From NCBI GenBank assembly GCA_035291405.1, contig DATDSD010000004.1, forward strand, positions 1 to 15,477: a stretch of DNA of 15,477 nt, in the 5' to 3' direction. Below are positions 4,866 through 12,713 of this stretch, piece by piece. A program made the position numbers and the translations under genes. Source of the DNA: UBA12026 sp035291405 (GTDB lineage Bacteria; Patescibacteriota; Microgenomatia; UBA8517). Under the pieces are notes generated by a model. That model ran no database searches. It worked only from the letters and a program-made list of their open reading frames with translations, and had not been told where the DNA came from. How positions within the stretch are numbered: position 1 is the first letter of the stretch; each line of letters opens with the position of its first letter.

Positions 4866-5499
4866 TCCAATTGGTTTTAGGGTAGGAAGAATGTTTGGTT
4901 GGAAATCCAGATGGTTTTCCGACTCTGTTAGTTACAAAGATTTTTTGATTGAAGATATAAAAATTAGAGAGACTTTACTTAAAAAATTAGCTCTGGCGGG
5001 AGTTAACAATATTGAAATTGAAAGACTTCCAAAAAGTATTGTAATTTTGGTCTTTGTCTCTCGCCCAGGTGTTGTTATAGGTAGGGGAGGATCTGGAATT
5101 GAAGATTTGAAGAAAGAAATCATTACTATTTTAAAAACAAATAAAAAATCTAAGATGGCCAGTCTGAAAATTGATCTAAAGGTTCAGGAAGTCAAAAATC
5201 CGGAGCTTTCAGCATATTTAGTGGCAGGAAGGATTGCTTCCGATTTGGAAAGAAGAATTCCCCATAGACGCTCAATTACAAAAGCAATGGATAGAGTCAT
5301 GATGGCCGGTGCCGGTGGAATTAAAGTTGTTTTAGGGGGCCGTATTAATGGAGCGGAAATTTCAAGAGTTGAAAAGTTTCACTTAGGTTCGGTGCCGACA
5401 CAAACATTAAGGGAAGATATTGATTATGGAGAGATTCCGGCCTTGACAAAAAGAGGCTATGTGGGTGTAAAAGTTTGGATTCATAGAAAGGAAAGCTAA
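4849..5499 (+). CDS. rpsC: 30S ribosomal protein S3
   Basis: S3 (216 residues) is at the mRNA entry site and contributes to helicase activity. It starts with the hallmark MGQKVNPIGFRVG. A KH domain carries the GRGG loop at 78-81 within VVIGRGGSGIEDL. The C-terminal domain has RRSITKAMDRVM, GGRINGAEISR and a VKVWIHR end. AAAGGAG (4836-4842) lies 6 nt before the ATG inside rplV, a clear SD. It is slightly shorter than E. coli S3 (233) at the C-terminus. rplP follows after 4 nt. Confidence 0.96.
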   Translation: MGQKVNPIGFRVGRMFGWKSRWFSDSVSYKDFLIEDIKIRETLLKKLALAGVNNIEIERLPKSIVILVFVSRPGVVIGRGGSGIEDLKKEIITILKTNKKSKMASLKIDLKVQEVKNPELSAYLVAGRIASDLERRIPHRRSITKAMDRVMMAGAGGIKVVLGGRINGAEISRVEKFHLGSVPTQTLREDIDYGEIPALTKRGYVGVKVWIHRKES

Positions 5500-5503
5500 A
5501 GTT

Positions 5504-5908
5504 ATGTTACAACCAAAAAGAGAAAAGTTTATTAAAAATTTTAGAGGTAGAAGACGGGGAACAGCCTTAAGAGGTAGTATGGTATCTTTCGGAGAATTCG
5601 GATTAAAAGCAATGGAGGTTGCTTGGGTAAGCGCTTCTCAAATTGAAGCCTGTAGAAAAGCTATTACTCATCATTTGAAAAGAGGGGGAAAAGTTTGGAT
5701 TAGAATTTTTCCTGATAAACCTATATCAGGGCGAGCAGCAGGAAAAAGAATGGGTGGGGGAAAAGGTGAAGTAGTTAAACACGTAGCTGTCATTAAACCA
5801 GGTAGAATATTATTTGAGGTAGCAGGTGCACCCAGAGAAATTGTAAAAGAGGCATTTATTAGAGCATCGGCAAAATTGCCTATAGCAACTAGAATGGTGG
5901 AAAAATAA
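5504..5908 (+). CDS. rplP: 50S ribosomal protein L16
   Basis: L16 (134 residues, normal) organises the A-site tRNA region of the 50S subunit. Diagnostic are FRGRRRGTALRG near the start, VWIRIFPDKPIS in the middle, then RMGGGKGEV and GRILFEVAG. The Trp in VWIRIFPDKP is encoded by TGG at an invariant family position, evidence that UGG is read as Trp here. No strong SD; a weak purine stretch comes from the rpsC 3' end. A 29-nt gap follows before rpmC. Confidence 0.96.
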   Translation: MLQPKREKFIKNFRGRRRGTALRGSMVSFGEFGLKAMEVAWVSASQIEACRKAITHHLKRGGKVWIRIFPDKPISGRAAGKRMGGGKGEVVKHVAVIKPGRILFEVAGAPREIVKEAFIRASAKLPIATRMVEK

Positions 5909-5937
5909 GTAAAACTTATTTAGGATAAATTGAAAAT

Positions 5938-6147
5938 ATGAAAATAAAAGAATTAAAAGATTTGAGAATAAAAGAGGTAAAAGATCTTTATACCTTGGTT
6001 GCAAAGAAAGAGGTTGAAGTTATTAAAAATGCAGTTAAAATATCAGGAGCCAAAGAGAAAAATCTTAAGCTATTGAAAATAGCCAAGAAAGAAATTGCTC
6101 AAATTTTAACGATTATTAAGGAGAAGGAGAAACAAATAAATAAATAA
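5938..6147 (+). CDS. rpmC: 50S ribosomal protein L29
   Basis: L29 (69 residues) is a small two-helix protein beside L23 at the tunnel exit. The assignment rests on the MKIKELKDL start, the helical Lys-rich pattern, the KIAKKEIAQILTIIKEKE C-terminus (family RRxIARxxTxLxE) and the position between rplP and rpsQ. The sequence is diverged and unusually rich in Lys, as often in CPR. No SD; GAAAAT precedes the ATG. Confidence 0.9.
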   Translation: MKIKELKDLRIKEVKDLYTLVAKKEVEVIKNAVKISGAKEKNLKLLKIAKKEIAQILTIIKEKEKQINK

Positions 6148-6164
6148 AATTTGTATTAAAAAGT

Positions 6165-6425
6165 ATGAAAATTTTTCAAGGCAAAATAGTATCTAACAAG
6201 AACAATAAGACTTTAATTATAGAAGTTGAAAGACTTTTGGCCCATCCTGTTTACAAAAAAAGATTTAAGAGGAGTAAAAAATACCATGTCCACAGCGAAA
6301 AAGAACACAAAATTGGAGAAGTAATTAAATTTGTTGAAACAAGACCTATTAGTAAACTAAAAAGATGGAAGGTAATAGAAGATGAGGTAAAAACCGTTTC
6401 TACAAAGAAGAAGGAGGGTAAATAA
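6165..6425 (+). CDS. rpsQ: 30S ribosomal protein S17
   Basis: S17 (86 residues) is an OB-fold protein that binds 16S rRNA early in assembly. Motifs: GKIVSNKNNKTLIIEVER, HPVYKKRFKRSKKYHVH, and the RPISKLKRWKVIE segment. The final codons (GAG GGT AAA) form part of the SD for rplN, so the two genes share sequence for translation although they are separated by 2 nt. No SD for rpsQ itself. Confidence 0.95.
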   Translation: MKIFQGKIVSNKNNKTLIIEVERLLAHPVYKKRFKRSKKYHVHSEKEHKIGEVIKFVETRPISKLKRWKVIEDEVKTVSTKKKEGK

Positions 6426-6427
6426 TT

Positions 6428-6793
6428 ATGGTACAACTAAGATCTTTCTTAAATCCAGCAGACAATTCAGGTGCAAAGCGCTTGATGATTATTGGGGTAC
6501 CAGGAAGAATTGGTAAAATTGCAACTTTGGGGGATGTAGTTTTATGTGTTGTTAAAGGATCTGATCCGAACGGTGCTGTTAAAGATCACGAGAAAGTTAA
6601 GGTATTAATAGTTAGAACTAAAAAAGAAGTCAGAAGATTTGATGGAACTTATGTTAGATTTGATGATAATGCAGGTATTGTCATAGATAAACAAGGTATG
6701 CCGTTGGGAACAAGGGTATTAGGTCCAATTGCAAGAGAAGTGAAAGAAGTAGGTTTTAACAAAATTGCATCATTAGCAAGGGAAGTGGTTTAA
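6428..6793 (+). CDS. rplN: 50S ribosomal protein L14
   Basis: L14 (121 residues, normal) bridges the subunits through 16S helix 14 and is the docking site of the silencing factor RsfS. Landmarks are LNPADNSGAKRLMIIG, RRFDGTYVRFDDNAGIVID and GTRVLGPIARE. AAGGAGG at 6411-6417, 10 nt before the ATG, is one of the clear SDs of the cluster. rplX begins 14 nt later without an SD. Confidence 0.96.
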   Translation: MVQLRSFLNPADNSGAKRLMIIGVPGRIGKIATLGDVVLCVVKGSDPNGAVKDHEKVKVLIVRTKKEVRRFDGTYVRFDDNAGIVIDKQGMPLGTRVLGPIAREVKEVGFNKIASLAREVV

Positions 6794-6807
6794 AAATTAA
6801 AAAAAAT

Positions 6808-7113
6808 ATGAAACTAAAAATTGGAGACAACATAAAAGTAATGGCAGGAAAAGATAAAGGTAGAGAAGGTAAAGTTGAAAAATTATTACCTAAGAAAAAT
6901 TCTGTTTTAATTACAGGTGTTAATTTGTATAAAAAACACATTAAAGGAAATCAAGGTGGTGTAAAAGCAGGAATTTATGATATTCCAAGGCCCTTAAATG
7001 TTGCCAAGGTTTCATTAATTTGTTCCAATTGTAAAAAAGTTACTAGAATAAAAATTGTTAAGGAAAAGAGTGAAATAAATCGATTTTGTAAAAAATGTAA
7101 CAAAAAGATATGA
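6808..7113 (+). CDS. rplX: 50S ribosomal protein L24
   Basis: L24 (101 residues) is an assembly initiator of the 50S subunit at the tunnel exit. The KOW motif lies at the start (GDNIKVMAGKDKGREGKV), followed by LYKKHIKGNQGG. The C-terminus retains a CxxC pair (C72, C75) and a second CxxC pair (C94, C97), a possible zinc ribbon found in some L24 proteins. The stop overlaps the rplE start as ATGA. No SD; the upstream sequence is nearly all A and T. Confidence 0.95.
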   Translation: MKLKIGDNIKVMAGKDKGREGKVEKLLPKKNSVLITGVNLYKKHIKGNQGGVKAGIYDIPRPLNVAKVSLICSNCKKVTRIKIVKEKSEINRFCKKCNKKI

Positions 7114-7655
7114 GTAGATTAAACGATATATACCAAAAAGAAATAAAACCAGAATTGGCCAAAGAATTTGGTATTAAAAATACCATGGCGGTTCCAAAAC
7201 TAACCAAAATTAGCATTAATTTGGGAATTGGATCACTCATTAAAAATAAGGAAGTTAAAGAGCAATTAATTAGGGACATATCTTTAGTTACTGGGCAAAG
7301 GCCTTCTGAGAGGAAAGCTAAAATCTCAGTTGCTACTTTTGCCATAAGAAGGGGAATGGTTGTAGGCTTGGGATTAACCTTAAGAGGTAATAGAATGTAT
7401 GATTTTTTTGATAAATTTGTTAATATAGTACTCCCTCGCCTTCGTGATTTTAGAGGAGTCAAAATGACAAGTTTTGACAGATTTGGAAATTATACAATTG
7501 GTCTAACTGACCATACAGTTTTTCCTGAAATTGATATAGCGAAGGCTGCACCGGCGCATGGAATGGAAATAACATTTACGACCAACGCAAAGACTAAAGA
7601 AAAGGGTGAAAAATTACTTGAACTTTTAGGTATGCCTTTTGAAAAAACAAAATAA
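7110..7655 (+). CDS. rplE: 50S ribosomal protein L5
   Basis: L5 (181 residues, normal) binds 5S rRNA in the central protuberance and contacts P-site tRNA. Conserved blocks are VPKLTKISINLGIG near residue 28, TGQRPSERKAKISVATFAIR, LRGNRMYDF, and the C-terminal DIAKAAPAHGMEITFTTNA. It is coupled to rplX by a 4-nt overlap. It is followed after 6 nt by rpsN. Confidence 0.96.
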   Translation: MSRLNDIYQKEIKPELAKEFGIKNTMAVPKLTKISINLGIGSLIKNKEVKEQLIRDISLVTGQRPSERKAKISVATFAIRRGMVVGLGLTLRGNRMYDFFDKFVNIVLPRLRDFRGVKMTSFDRFGNYTIGLTDHTVFPEIDIAKAAPAHGMEITFTTNAKTKEKGEKLLELLGMPFEKTK

Positions 7656-7661
7656 AAAAAT

Positions 7662-7847
7662 ATGGCAAAAACATCAAAAGAAGTTAGAGAAACAAAAAAA
7701 TTAAAGTATAAAGACCGTTACAGAAATAGATGTAAGCTCTGTGGAAGGCCAAGGGGTTATATGAGAAAATACGGGATATGTAGACTTTGCTTCAGGGAAC
7801 ACGCCTTAAAAGGTGAAATTCCAGGAGTTAGAAAGGCAAGTTGGTAA
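7662..7847 (+). CDS. rpsN: 30S ribosomal protein S14, zinc-binding type
   Basis: The short (61-residue) zinc-ribbon form of S14 in the 30S head. The four Cys ligands are C24, C27, C40 and C43 (CKLC and CRLC), and the C-terminus EIPGVRKASW is diagnostic. The longer zinc-free form would be about 100 residues. No SD (AAAAAAT before the ATG). The stop is 1 nt before the rpsH ATG. Confidence 0.96.
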   Translation: MAKTSKEVRETKKLKYKDRYRNRCKLCGRPRGYMRKYGICRLCFREHALKGEIPGVRKASW

Positions 7848-7848
7848 T

Positions 7849-8226
7849 ATGACAAACTATCAAATTGGAGATTTCTTAATAAGATTAAAAAATGCTGCAA
7901 TGGCGGGGATTAAAGAAATAACCTTCTTTAAATCTGGAATGGTTTTAGGTGTTGCTGAAACATTAAAACAAGAAGGTTTTATTGAATCGATTGTAGAAGA
8001 CAAGAAAAAAATTACTGTAAAGCTTGCAATTTTTAACAAAAAACCAGTCCTTTCAAATATAAAAATTATTTCAAAACCTGGAATTAGAATTTATATGAAT
8101 GTTGATGAAATAGAAAGTTATAAAAAGCCCGATGTTTTAATATTAACTACCCCCAAAGGAATAATGTCAGAGGCAAAAGCTAAAAAAGAAAGGGTTGGCG
8201 GAGAATTAATCGCCAAAGTAATTTAA
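7849..8226 (+). CDS. rpsH: 30S ribosomal protein S8
   Basis: S8 (125 residues) binds 16S helix 21 and in E. coli represses the spc operon at rplE. I chose ATG 7849 because it gives MTNYQIGDFLIRLKNA, matching the family start; an in-frame GTG at 7813 would add 12 residues from within rpsN. Other motifs are KPGIRIY and the PKGIMSEAKAK segment before the GGELIAKV end. Only a weak purine stretch precedes the ATG, 1 nt after rpsN. Confidence 0.95.
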   Translation: MTNYQIGDFLIRLKNAAMAGIKEITFFKSGMVLGVAETLKQEGFIESIVEDKKKITVKLAIFNKKPVLSNIKIISKPGIRIYMNVDEIESYKKPDVLILTTPKGIMSEAKAKKERVGGELIAKVI

Positions 8227-8230
8227 ATAT

Positions 8231-8773
8231 ATGAGTAAAATAGGACAATTACCAATTTTAATTCCAAGCGGGGTAACAGTTGAAATTGCTGGTAAAACAG
8301 TAAGTGTTAACGGACCTAAAGGAAAACTCTCAATTACTTTAAATGATTTAGTTGGTTTAAAACAAGAAGAAAATAATCTTTTAGTTTCCGTAAAAAAGGA
8401 AACTAAATTTGCAAAATCTATTTGGGGTACAACTAGAAAACTTATTGATAACATGGTTAAAGGAGTGGTTGAAGGTTGGTCAAAACAATTGGAGTTAGTG
8501 GGAACAGGTTATAGGGCAGAAGTTCAAGGTAAAACCTTAATCTTGACCGTTGGATATTCTCATCCTATTAAAATTGAAGCTCCTGAGGGAGTAAATTTTA
8601 AAGTAGAAAAAGGAATTATTACCGTTGATGGGACAGATAGACAAGTAATTGGTCAAATATCAGCTAATATTAGAGGTGTAAGACCACCTGAGCCTTATAA
8701 GGGTAAGGGAGTGAAGTATATTGATGAAGTAATTAGAAAAAAGGCAGGTAAAGCTGCTAAAACTACAGCATAA
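8231..8773 (+). CDS. rplF: 50S ribosomal protein L6
   Basis: L6 (180 residues, normal) has two similar domains and binds the sarcin-ricin loop region near the factor-binding site. Evidence: MSKIGQLPILIPSGVTVEI at the start, LVGTGYRAEVQGKTL in the middle, and the signature PEPYKGKGVKYIDEVIRKKAGK at the end. Four bases separate it from rpsH, and there is no SD. rplR follows after 2 nt. Confidence 0.96.
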   Translation: MSKIGQLPILIPSGVTVEIAGKTVSVNGPKGKLSITLNDLVGLKQEENNLLVSVKKETKFAKSIWGTTRKLIDNMVKGVVEGWSKQLELVGTGYRAEVQGKTLILTVGYSHPIKIEAPEGVNFKVEKGIITVDGTDRQVIGQISANIRGVRPPEPYKGKGVKYIDEVIRKKAGKAAKTTA

Positions 8774-8775
8774 TT

Positions 8776-9117
8776 ATGAAAACTAAATTTGATACGAGAA
8801 AATTAAGAACAAGATCTAAGCTTTTAAAATTAAGGCCTAGACTATCAGTTTATAAATCAAATAGGTATATTGATGCTCAAATTATTGATGATATAAAAGG
8901 TATTACTTTGGCCTCTGTAAGTAGTAAGAGTTTGGGAAAAATTGGGAAATTAGGTAAAAAAGGAATAGATACTGCTAAAGAGGTGGGAATTAAATTAGCT
9001 GAAAAAGCAAAGTTAAAAAAAGTAAAGTCTATTGTTTTTGACAAGGGTGGTTATCAATATCATGGAAAAATTAAAGCAGTTGCCGAGGGCGCAAGAGAAG
9101 GAGGATTAGAATTTTAA
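8776..9117 (+). CDS. rplR: 50S ribosomal protein L18
   Basis: L18 (113 residues) binds 5S rRNA with L5. RPRLSVYKSNRYIDAQIIDD, VKSIVFDKGGYQYHGKIKAVAEGAREGGLEF and the central helix are characteristic. The basic N-terminus is slightly shorter than in E. coli. It starts 2 nt after rplF without an SD. A 21-nt gap to rpsE follows. Confidence 0.95.
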   Translation: MKTKFDTRKLRTRSKLLKLRPRLSVYKSNRYIDAQIIDDIKGITLASVSSKSLGKIGKLGKKGIDTAKEVGIKLAEKAKLKKVKSIVFDKGGYQYHGKIKAVAEGAREGGLEF

Positions 9118-9138
9118 AGCGAAGCTTGTTATCTAAAT

Positions 9139-9648
9139 ATGAATAATTATCAACAACCAGAAAGAGAATTTAGCGAAACAGTTGTCCAAATCAATAGAAT
9201 TTCCAAAAAGACAAAAGGTGGAAATCAGATTAGATTTGGAGCCTTGGTTGTTTTGGGTGATAAGAAAGGTAGAGTTGGGATGGGAATTTCAAAAGCTCAA
9301 GATGTTCGAAATGCAATTAGAAAAGCAATTGAAGATGCCAAGAAGAATATGGTTACAATTACTATGCAGGGAACAACAATTCCCTATTCTGTTGTTACAA
9401 AACTTGGAGCATCAAAAGTTCTTTTAAAACCAGCTCCTCCAGGATCCGGTATTATTGCAGGAGGCCCAATGAGGGTAGTTTTGGAGTCATCAGGGCTTCA
9501 TGATGTTGTAGGTAAGACCTTGGGGAGTAATAGTAAGATTGGTAACGTTAGAGCAACGATCTTAGCTTTGCAGCAAGCATCATTACTAAGAGACAAAAAA
9601 AATTATCAAAAATCTTCTGGTGAAGTACAAAAGAAAGGAAAGAAATAA
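9139..9648 (+). CDS. rpsE: 30S ribosomal protein S5
   Basis: S5 (169 residues, normal) lies at the mRNA entry and supports decoding accuracy. The N-terminal dsRNA-binding-like domain holds VQINRISKKTKGG and GDKKGRVGMGISKAQDV. The C-terminal domain has GSGIIAGGPMRVVLE and NVRATILALQ. Its TAA shares a base with the rplO ATG (TAATG). The usual next gene rpmD (L30) is absent. No SD. Confidence 0.96.
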   Translation: MNNYQQPEREFSETVVQINRISKKTKGGNQIRFGALVVLGDKKGRVGMGISKAQDVRNAIRKAIEDAKKNMVTITMQGTTIPYSVVTKLGASKVLLKPAPPGSGIIAGGPMRVVLESSGLHDVVGKTLGSNSKIGNVRATILALQQASLLRDKKNYQKSSGEVQKKGKK

Positions 9649-10013
9649 TGGCAAAAAGATTAGGTAGAGGTTACGGAAGTGGAAAGGGAGGTCATACTGC
9701 CGGTCGTGGTCAAAAAGGTCAAAAAGCAAGAACGGATATTCATATTCTCTTCCAAGGATTGAAGGTAAAAAAATCTACTCTCAAAAGATTGCCTCTCTTA
9801 AGAGGAAGGGGAAAGTTTGATGCCAAACATAAACCAGTTGAGATAAAACTTTCCAAGCTAAAAGAACTTAAAAAAGGAGCAAAAGTTAATGTAGATTTAT
9901 TAATTAAAATGAAACTTGTTACAAAAGAAGATGCCCAAAAATATGGTGTAAAAGTAATAGGTAAAAGCGAATTCAAAAAAGATCTTGATTTTGAAGTTCC
10001 TGTCTCAAAGTAA
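9648..10013 (+). CDS. rplO: 50S ribosomal protein L15, diverged and short
   Basis: L15 is a late-assembly 50S protein. The start MAKRLGRGYGSGKGGHTAGRGQKGQKAR matches the family Gly-rich rRNA-binding arm, but about 15 residues that usually precede it are missing. The conserved GGQxPLYRRLPKxGF block is replaced by QGLKVKKSTLKRLPLLRGRGKF, a form I associate with Microgenomates. It is 121 residues against the usual 144-150, also shortened at the C-terminus. The SD AAAGGA (9634-9639) lies in rpsE, and the start overlaps the rpsE stop by 1 nt. Confidence 0.93.
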   Translation: MAKRLGRGYGSGKGGHTAGRGQKGQKARTDIHILFQGLKVKKSTLKRLPLLRGRGKFDAKHKPVEIKLSKLKELKKGAKVNVDLLIKMKLVTKEDAQKYGVKVIGKSEFKKDLDFEVPVSK

Positions 10014-10024
10014 TTTATAAATTG

Positions 10025-11305
10025 ATGTTTTCATATATTGCCCAATTTTTTAAAAAAGCAGTAACTGAGCCAAGGTTGAGAAAAAAAATCCTCGTAGTAG
10101 CTCTTGCTCTTTTAGTATTTAGAATTGCAGCCCACATACCTGCCGCAGGAATTGACAAAAATAGTCTAACCGCACTTTTTCTGGGCAGCCCCCTTCTTTC
10201 GCTTTTGGATGTTTTTTCTGGAGGAACTCTTGCCAATTTTTCAATAATGGCATTAGGACTTAATCCTTACATCAACGCTTCAATCATCTTACAATTATTA
10301 GGTTATGTTATTCCCGCCTTAGAGGAACTGCAAAAAGAAGGAGAATATGGACAGGAAAAAATAAACCAATATACAAGATTTTTAACAGTCCCCTTAGCAA
10401 TTTTTCAAAGTTTCGGAATGTATGCACTTTTGAAATCCCAATCTATTATTGGTAATTTAACCATTATCCAATTAATATTTCTTTGTTTGACAATGACTGC
10501 AGGAACTATGCTTGCCGTTTGGCTTGGAGATTTAATAACAGAGTACGCTTTTAAGAGTGGAGTATCCTTTTTGATTTTTGTAGGTATTATTTCAAGATTA
10601 CCCATTACTTTAGGACAAACAATTTCTACCTTTAAATCAGAAGATACTTTAAAACTTTTAATATTTGGAATATCTGCTCTAGTTGTTATGGGTTTAATAA
10701 TTTTTGTTAATGAAGCCATTAGACAAATTCCAATAAGCTATGCCAAGGCATCTCGTGGTTTTCAACAACAAAAATCATATCTTCCATTACGCTTAAATCA
10801 AGCAGGCGTTATCCCAATAATCTTTGCAGTGTCCCTAGTTTTAATGCCATCCATGATTACTCAGTTTTTAGGGGCATCTGGAAATCAGGCAGTAGTGGAA
10901 ATTGCAAATAATATTCAAAAATACTTTAGTCCTCAGTCTGTTGTATACAATATTATTTACTTTTTATTGGTTGTTGGCTTTACATACTTTTATACATCTG
11001 TTGTATTCAATCCACAAAAAATTTCAGAGAATTTGCAAAAATCAGGTGGGTTTATTCCAGGTATCAGACCAGGATCAGCAACTATTACATATCTTTCATA
11101 TGTTTTAAATAGAATTACTTTGGTTGGAGCTTCCTTTCTAGGATTAGTTGCTGTACTTCCATCACTTTTTCAAAATTCAATTGGAGTATCCAATTTAGCA
11201 ATTGGAGGAACAGGTGTTTTAATTGCAATCTCTGTTGTTCTGGAAATTATTAGAGAGATAGAAGGAGATTTGTTAATGAGCAAATATGGAGACTATACAA
11301 GATGA
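10025..11305 (+). CDS. secY: Preprotein translocase subunit SecY
   Basis: SecY (426 residues) is the membrane channel of the SecYEG translocon, with about ten hydrophobic segments across the chain. Family blocks: FRIAAHIPAAGID (helix 1 region), LGLNPYINASIILQLL, GEYGQEKINQYTR, LPLRLNQAGVIPIIFA, FNPQKISENLQKSGGFIPG and a C-terminal GGTGVLIAISVVLEI. I chose ATG 10025 over the adjacent TTG at 10022. The gene starts 11 nt after rplO, its usual neighbour, so membrane insertion capacity is made with ribosomes. The stop overlaps adk by 4 nt (ATGA). Confidence 0.96.
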   Translation: MFSYIAQFFKKAVTEPRLRKKILVVALALLVFRIAAHIPAAGIDKNSLTALFLGSPLLSLLDVFSGGTLANFSIMALGLNPYINASIILQLLGYVIPALEELQKEGEYGQEKINQYTRFLTVPLAIFQSFGMYALLKSQSIIGNLTIIQLIFLCLTMTAGTMLAVWLGDLITEYAFKSGVSFLIFVGIISRLPITLGQTISTFKSEDTLKLLIFGISALVVMGLIIFVNEAIRQIPISYAKASRGFQQQKSYLPLRLNQAGVIPIIFAVSLVLMPSMITQFLGASGNQAVVEIANNIQKYFSPQSVVYNIIYFLLVVGFTYFYTSVVFNPQKISENLQKSGGFIPGIRPGSATITYLSYVLNRITLVGASFLGLVAVLPSLFQNSIGVSNLAIGGTGVLIAISVVLEIIREIEGDLLMSKYGDYTR

Positions 11306-11949
11306 ATATTGTTTTACTTGGTTCACCAGCATCGGGGAAAGGTACGCAAGCAAATTTATTGTGCGAGAAATTTAATTTATATCATTTATCAACTGGTGAT
11401 GTTTCAAGAAAATTGGCAGAGACGGACCAAAGAATAAAAGAAATAATTGATTCTGGGAAATTAATACCAGCGGAAGAAATAACAATGCATGTTATTAACT
11501 TTTTAACAAATGAAAAATCTGATTTAAAAGATATTTTATTTGAAGGATTCCCAAGATTTATTACACAATATGAGGCTTTAGATAATTTCTTAAAAAATAA
11601 AGGGGATGATATAGATTTGGTCATTTCTTTAGAAGTTAGTCAAGAAGAGGCGGTTAAAAGAATTTCTTCGAGAAGAGTTTGTTCAAATTGTGGAGAGAAT
11701 TTTAATATTTTAACTAAACCTTCAAAAACAGACGGAAAATGTGACAAATGTGGGAGTGGGTTAATACAAAGAGCTGATGATAGTGAAGAATCAGTTAAGG
11801 TTAGATTTGAGTATTATAAAAATAATACTAAAGGACTAATTGATTATGTTGACAGACTCGGTAAATTGACAAAAGTTAATGGAGAAAGATCGATTGATGA
11901 AATACAAAAAGATCTGGTTAGCGCAATAGAAAAACTTCGTAATGAATAA
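11302..11949 (+). CDS. adk: Adenylate kinase, zinc-type long form
   Basis: Converts AMP and ATP to two ADP in the cytosol. The P-loop is GSPASGKGT (7-15). STGDVSRK (30-37) and EGFPRFITQYEAL (81-93) are the AMP-binding regions, with Glu replacing the usual Asp of DGFPR. The LID domain carries four Cys (C127, C130, C147, C150), a structural zinc site, followed by IQRADDSEE. It has 215 residues, normal for the long form. GGAG at 11288-11291 is a weak SD inside secY, whose stop it overlaps. The map start overlaps its end by 8 nt. Confidence 0.96.
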   Translation: MNIVLLGSPASGKGTQANLLCEKFNLYHLSTGDVSRKLAETDQRIKEIIDSGKLIPAEEITMHVINFLTNEKSDLKDILFEGFPRFITQYEALDNFLKNKGDDIDLVISLEVSQEEAVKRISSRRVCSNCGENFNILTKPSKTDGKCDKCGSGLIQRADDSEESVKVRFEYYKNNTKGLIDYVDRLGKLTKVNGERSIDEIQKDLVSAIEKLRNE

Positions 11950-12697
11950 ATACTCACTTAAAACTCCAGAAGAGTTAAATTTAATGAAAGAAGGAGGTAA
12001 AAAACTTTCATTAATAAAAAAAGAATTAATTAAGGCTACTAAAGCCGGAGTTTCTGCTGCCACAATTGATACTTTGGCTGAAAATTTAATTTTAGAGTCG
12101 GGAGGAAAACCTTCTTTTAAAATGGTTAAAGATTACTCTTGGACAACATGCATAAACGTAAATAATGGGGTGGTACATGGAATACCTCACAAAAATCTAA
12201 TTTTTAAAGAAGGGGACTTGGTAAGTATTGATTTAGGGTTATATTACAAGGGATTTCATACCGATACTTCCGTTAGTTTTGATTTAAATGGTTCCAAAGA
12301 AGTAAAAAGTTTTTTAAATGCTGGTCGTGAAGCTTTTGATAATGCTGTAGCCACAATTGATCCTGATAATTCATATGTTTATGATATTTCTAAAGCCATA
12401 GAAGATACTGTTAAAAAATACGGATACAGACCAATATTAGACCTTACGGGGCATGGAATAGGTAGGAATTTACACGAAAATCCTTATATTCCGTGTTTTG
12501 CTGAAGGGTTAAGAATTGAAAGCCCTAAAATAATTCCTGGAATGGCCATAGCCATTGAGGTAATGTATGTTCACGGGAAGCCTTCTTTAGTCAAAGAAAA
12601 TGATGGGTGGACAATCGCAACTCAGGATGGTAAAATAGCAGGACTTTTCGAAGAGACAATTGTTGTTTTCAAGGAAGGATATGAAATAATCACCTAG
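11942..12697 (+). CDS. map: Methionine aminopeptidase, type I
   Basis: Removes the initiator methionine from nascent proteins; a two-metal cytosolic enzyme. All five metal ligands are present: D97 (SIDLG), D108 (HTDTS), H171 (GHGIG), E206 (IAIEV) and E237 (FEETI). The substrate-binding His residues H79 (VVHGIP) and H178 (LHENP) are also kept. It has 251 residues, normal for type I. The residue after E237 is Glu rather than the usual His. It overlaps adk by 8 nt without an SD. Its last codons and stop lie inside a perfect palindrome that forms the hairpin before infA. Confidence 0.96.
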   Translation: MNKYSLKTPEELNLMKEGGKKLSLIKKELIKATKAGVSAATIDTLAENLILESGGKPSFKMVKDYSWTTCINVNNGVVHGIPHKNLIFKEGDLVSIDLGLYYKGFHTDTSVSFDLNGSKEVKSFLNAGREAFDNAVATIDPDNSYVYDISKAIEDTVKKYGYRPILDLTGHGIGRNLHENPYIPCFAEGLRIESPKIIPGMAIAIEVMYVHGKPSLVKENDGWTIATQDGKIAGLFEETIVVFKEGYEIIT

Positions 12698-12710
12698 GTG
12701 ATTATTTTTT
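12685..12710 (+). terminator. Terminator-like palindrome between map and infA
   Basis: AATAATCACCT (12685-12695) is followed directly by its exact reverse complement AGGTGATTATT (12696-12706), and the T-run continues to 12710. The map stop TAG (12695-12697) sits at the centre. The T-tract ends 3 nt before the infA ATG. It is a convincing intrinsic-terminator shape, but infA has no obvious promoter after it, so partial read-through or regulation is likely. Confidence 0.65.
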
Positions 12711-12713
12711 GCC

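Noticed and set aside
5443..5471. TTGACA with a TGTAAA 17 nt later inside rpsC
   Set aside because: Weak -10 inside a conserved coding region, where the sequence is explained by the protein; no gene start at a suitable distance.
7813..7848. GTG at 7813 as the rpsH start
   Set aside because: It would add 12 residues from inside rpsN that do not belong to S8; ATG 7849 gives the expected start.
8543..8571. TTGACC with TATTAA 17 nt later inside rplF
   Set aside because: Falls in conserved L6 codons, and no gene needs a promoter there.
10022..10024. TTG at 10022 as the secY start
   Set aside because: An ATG follows immediately at 10025, and no SD favours the TTG.
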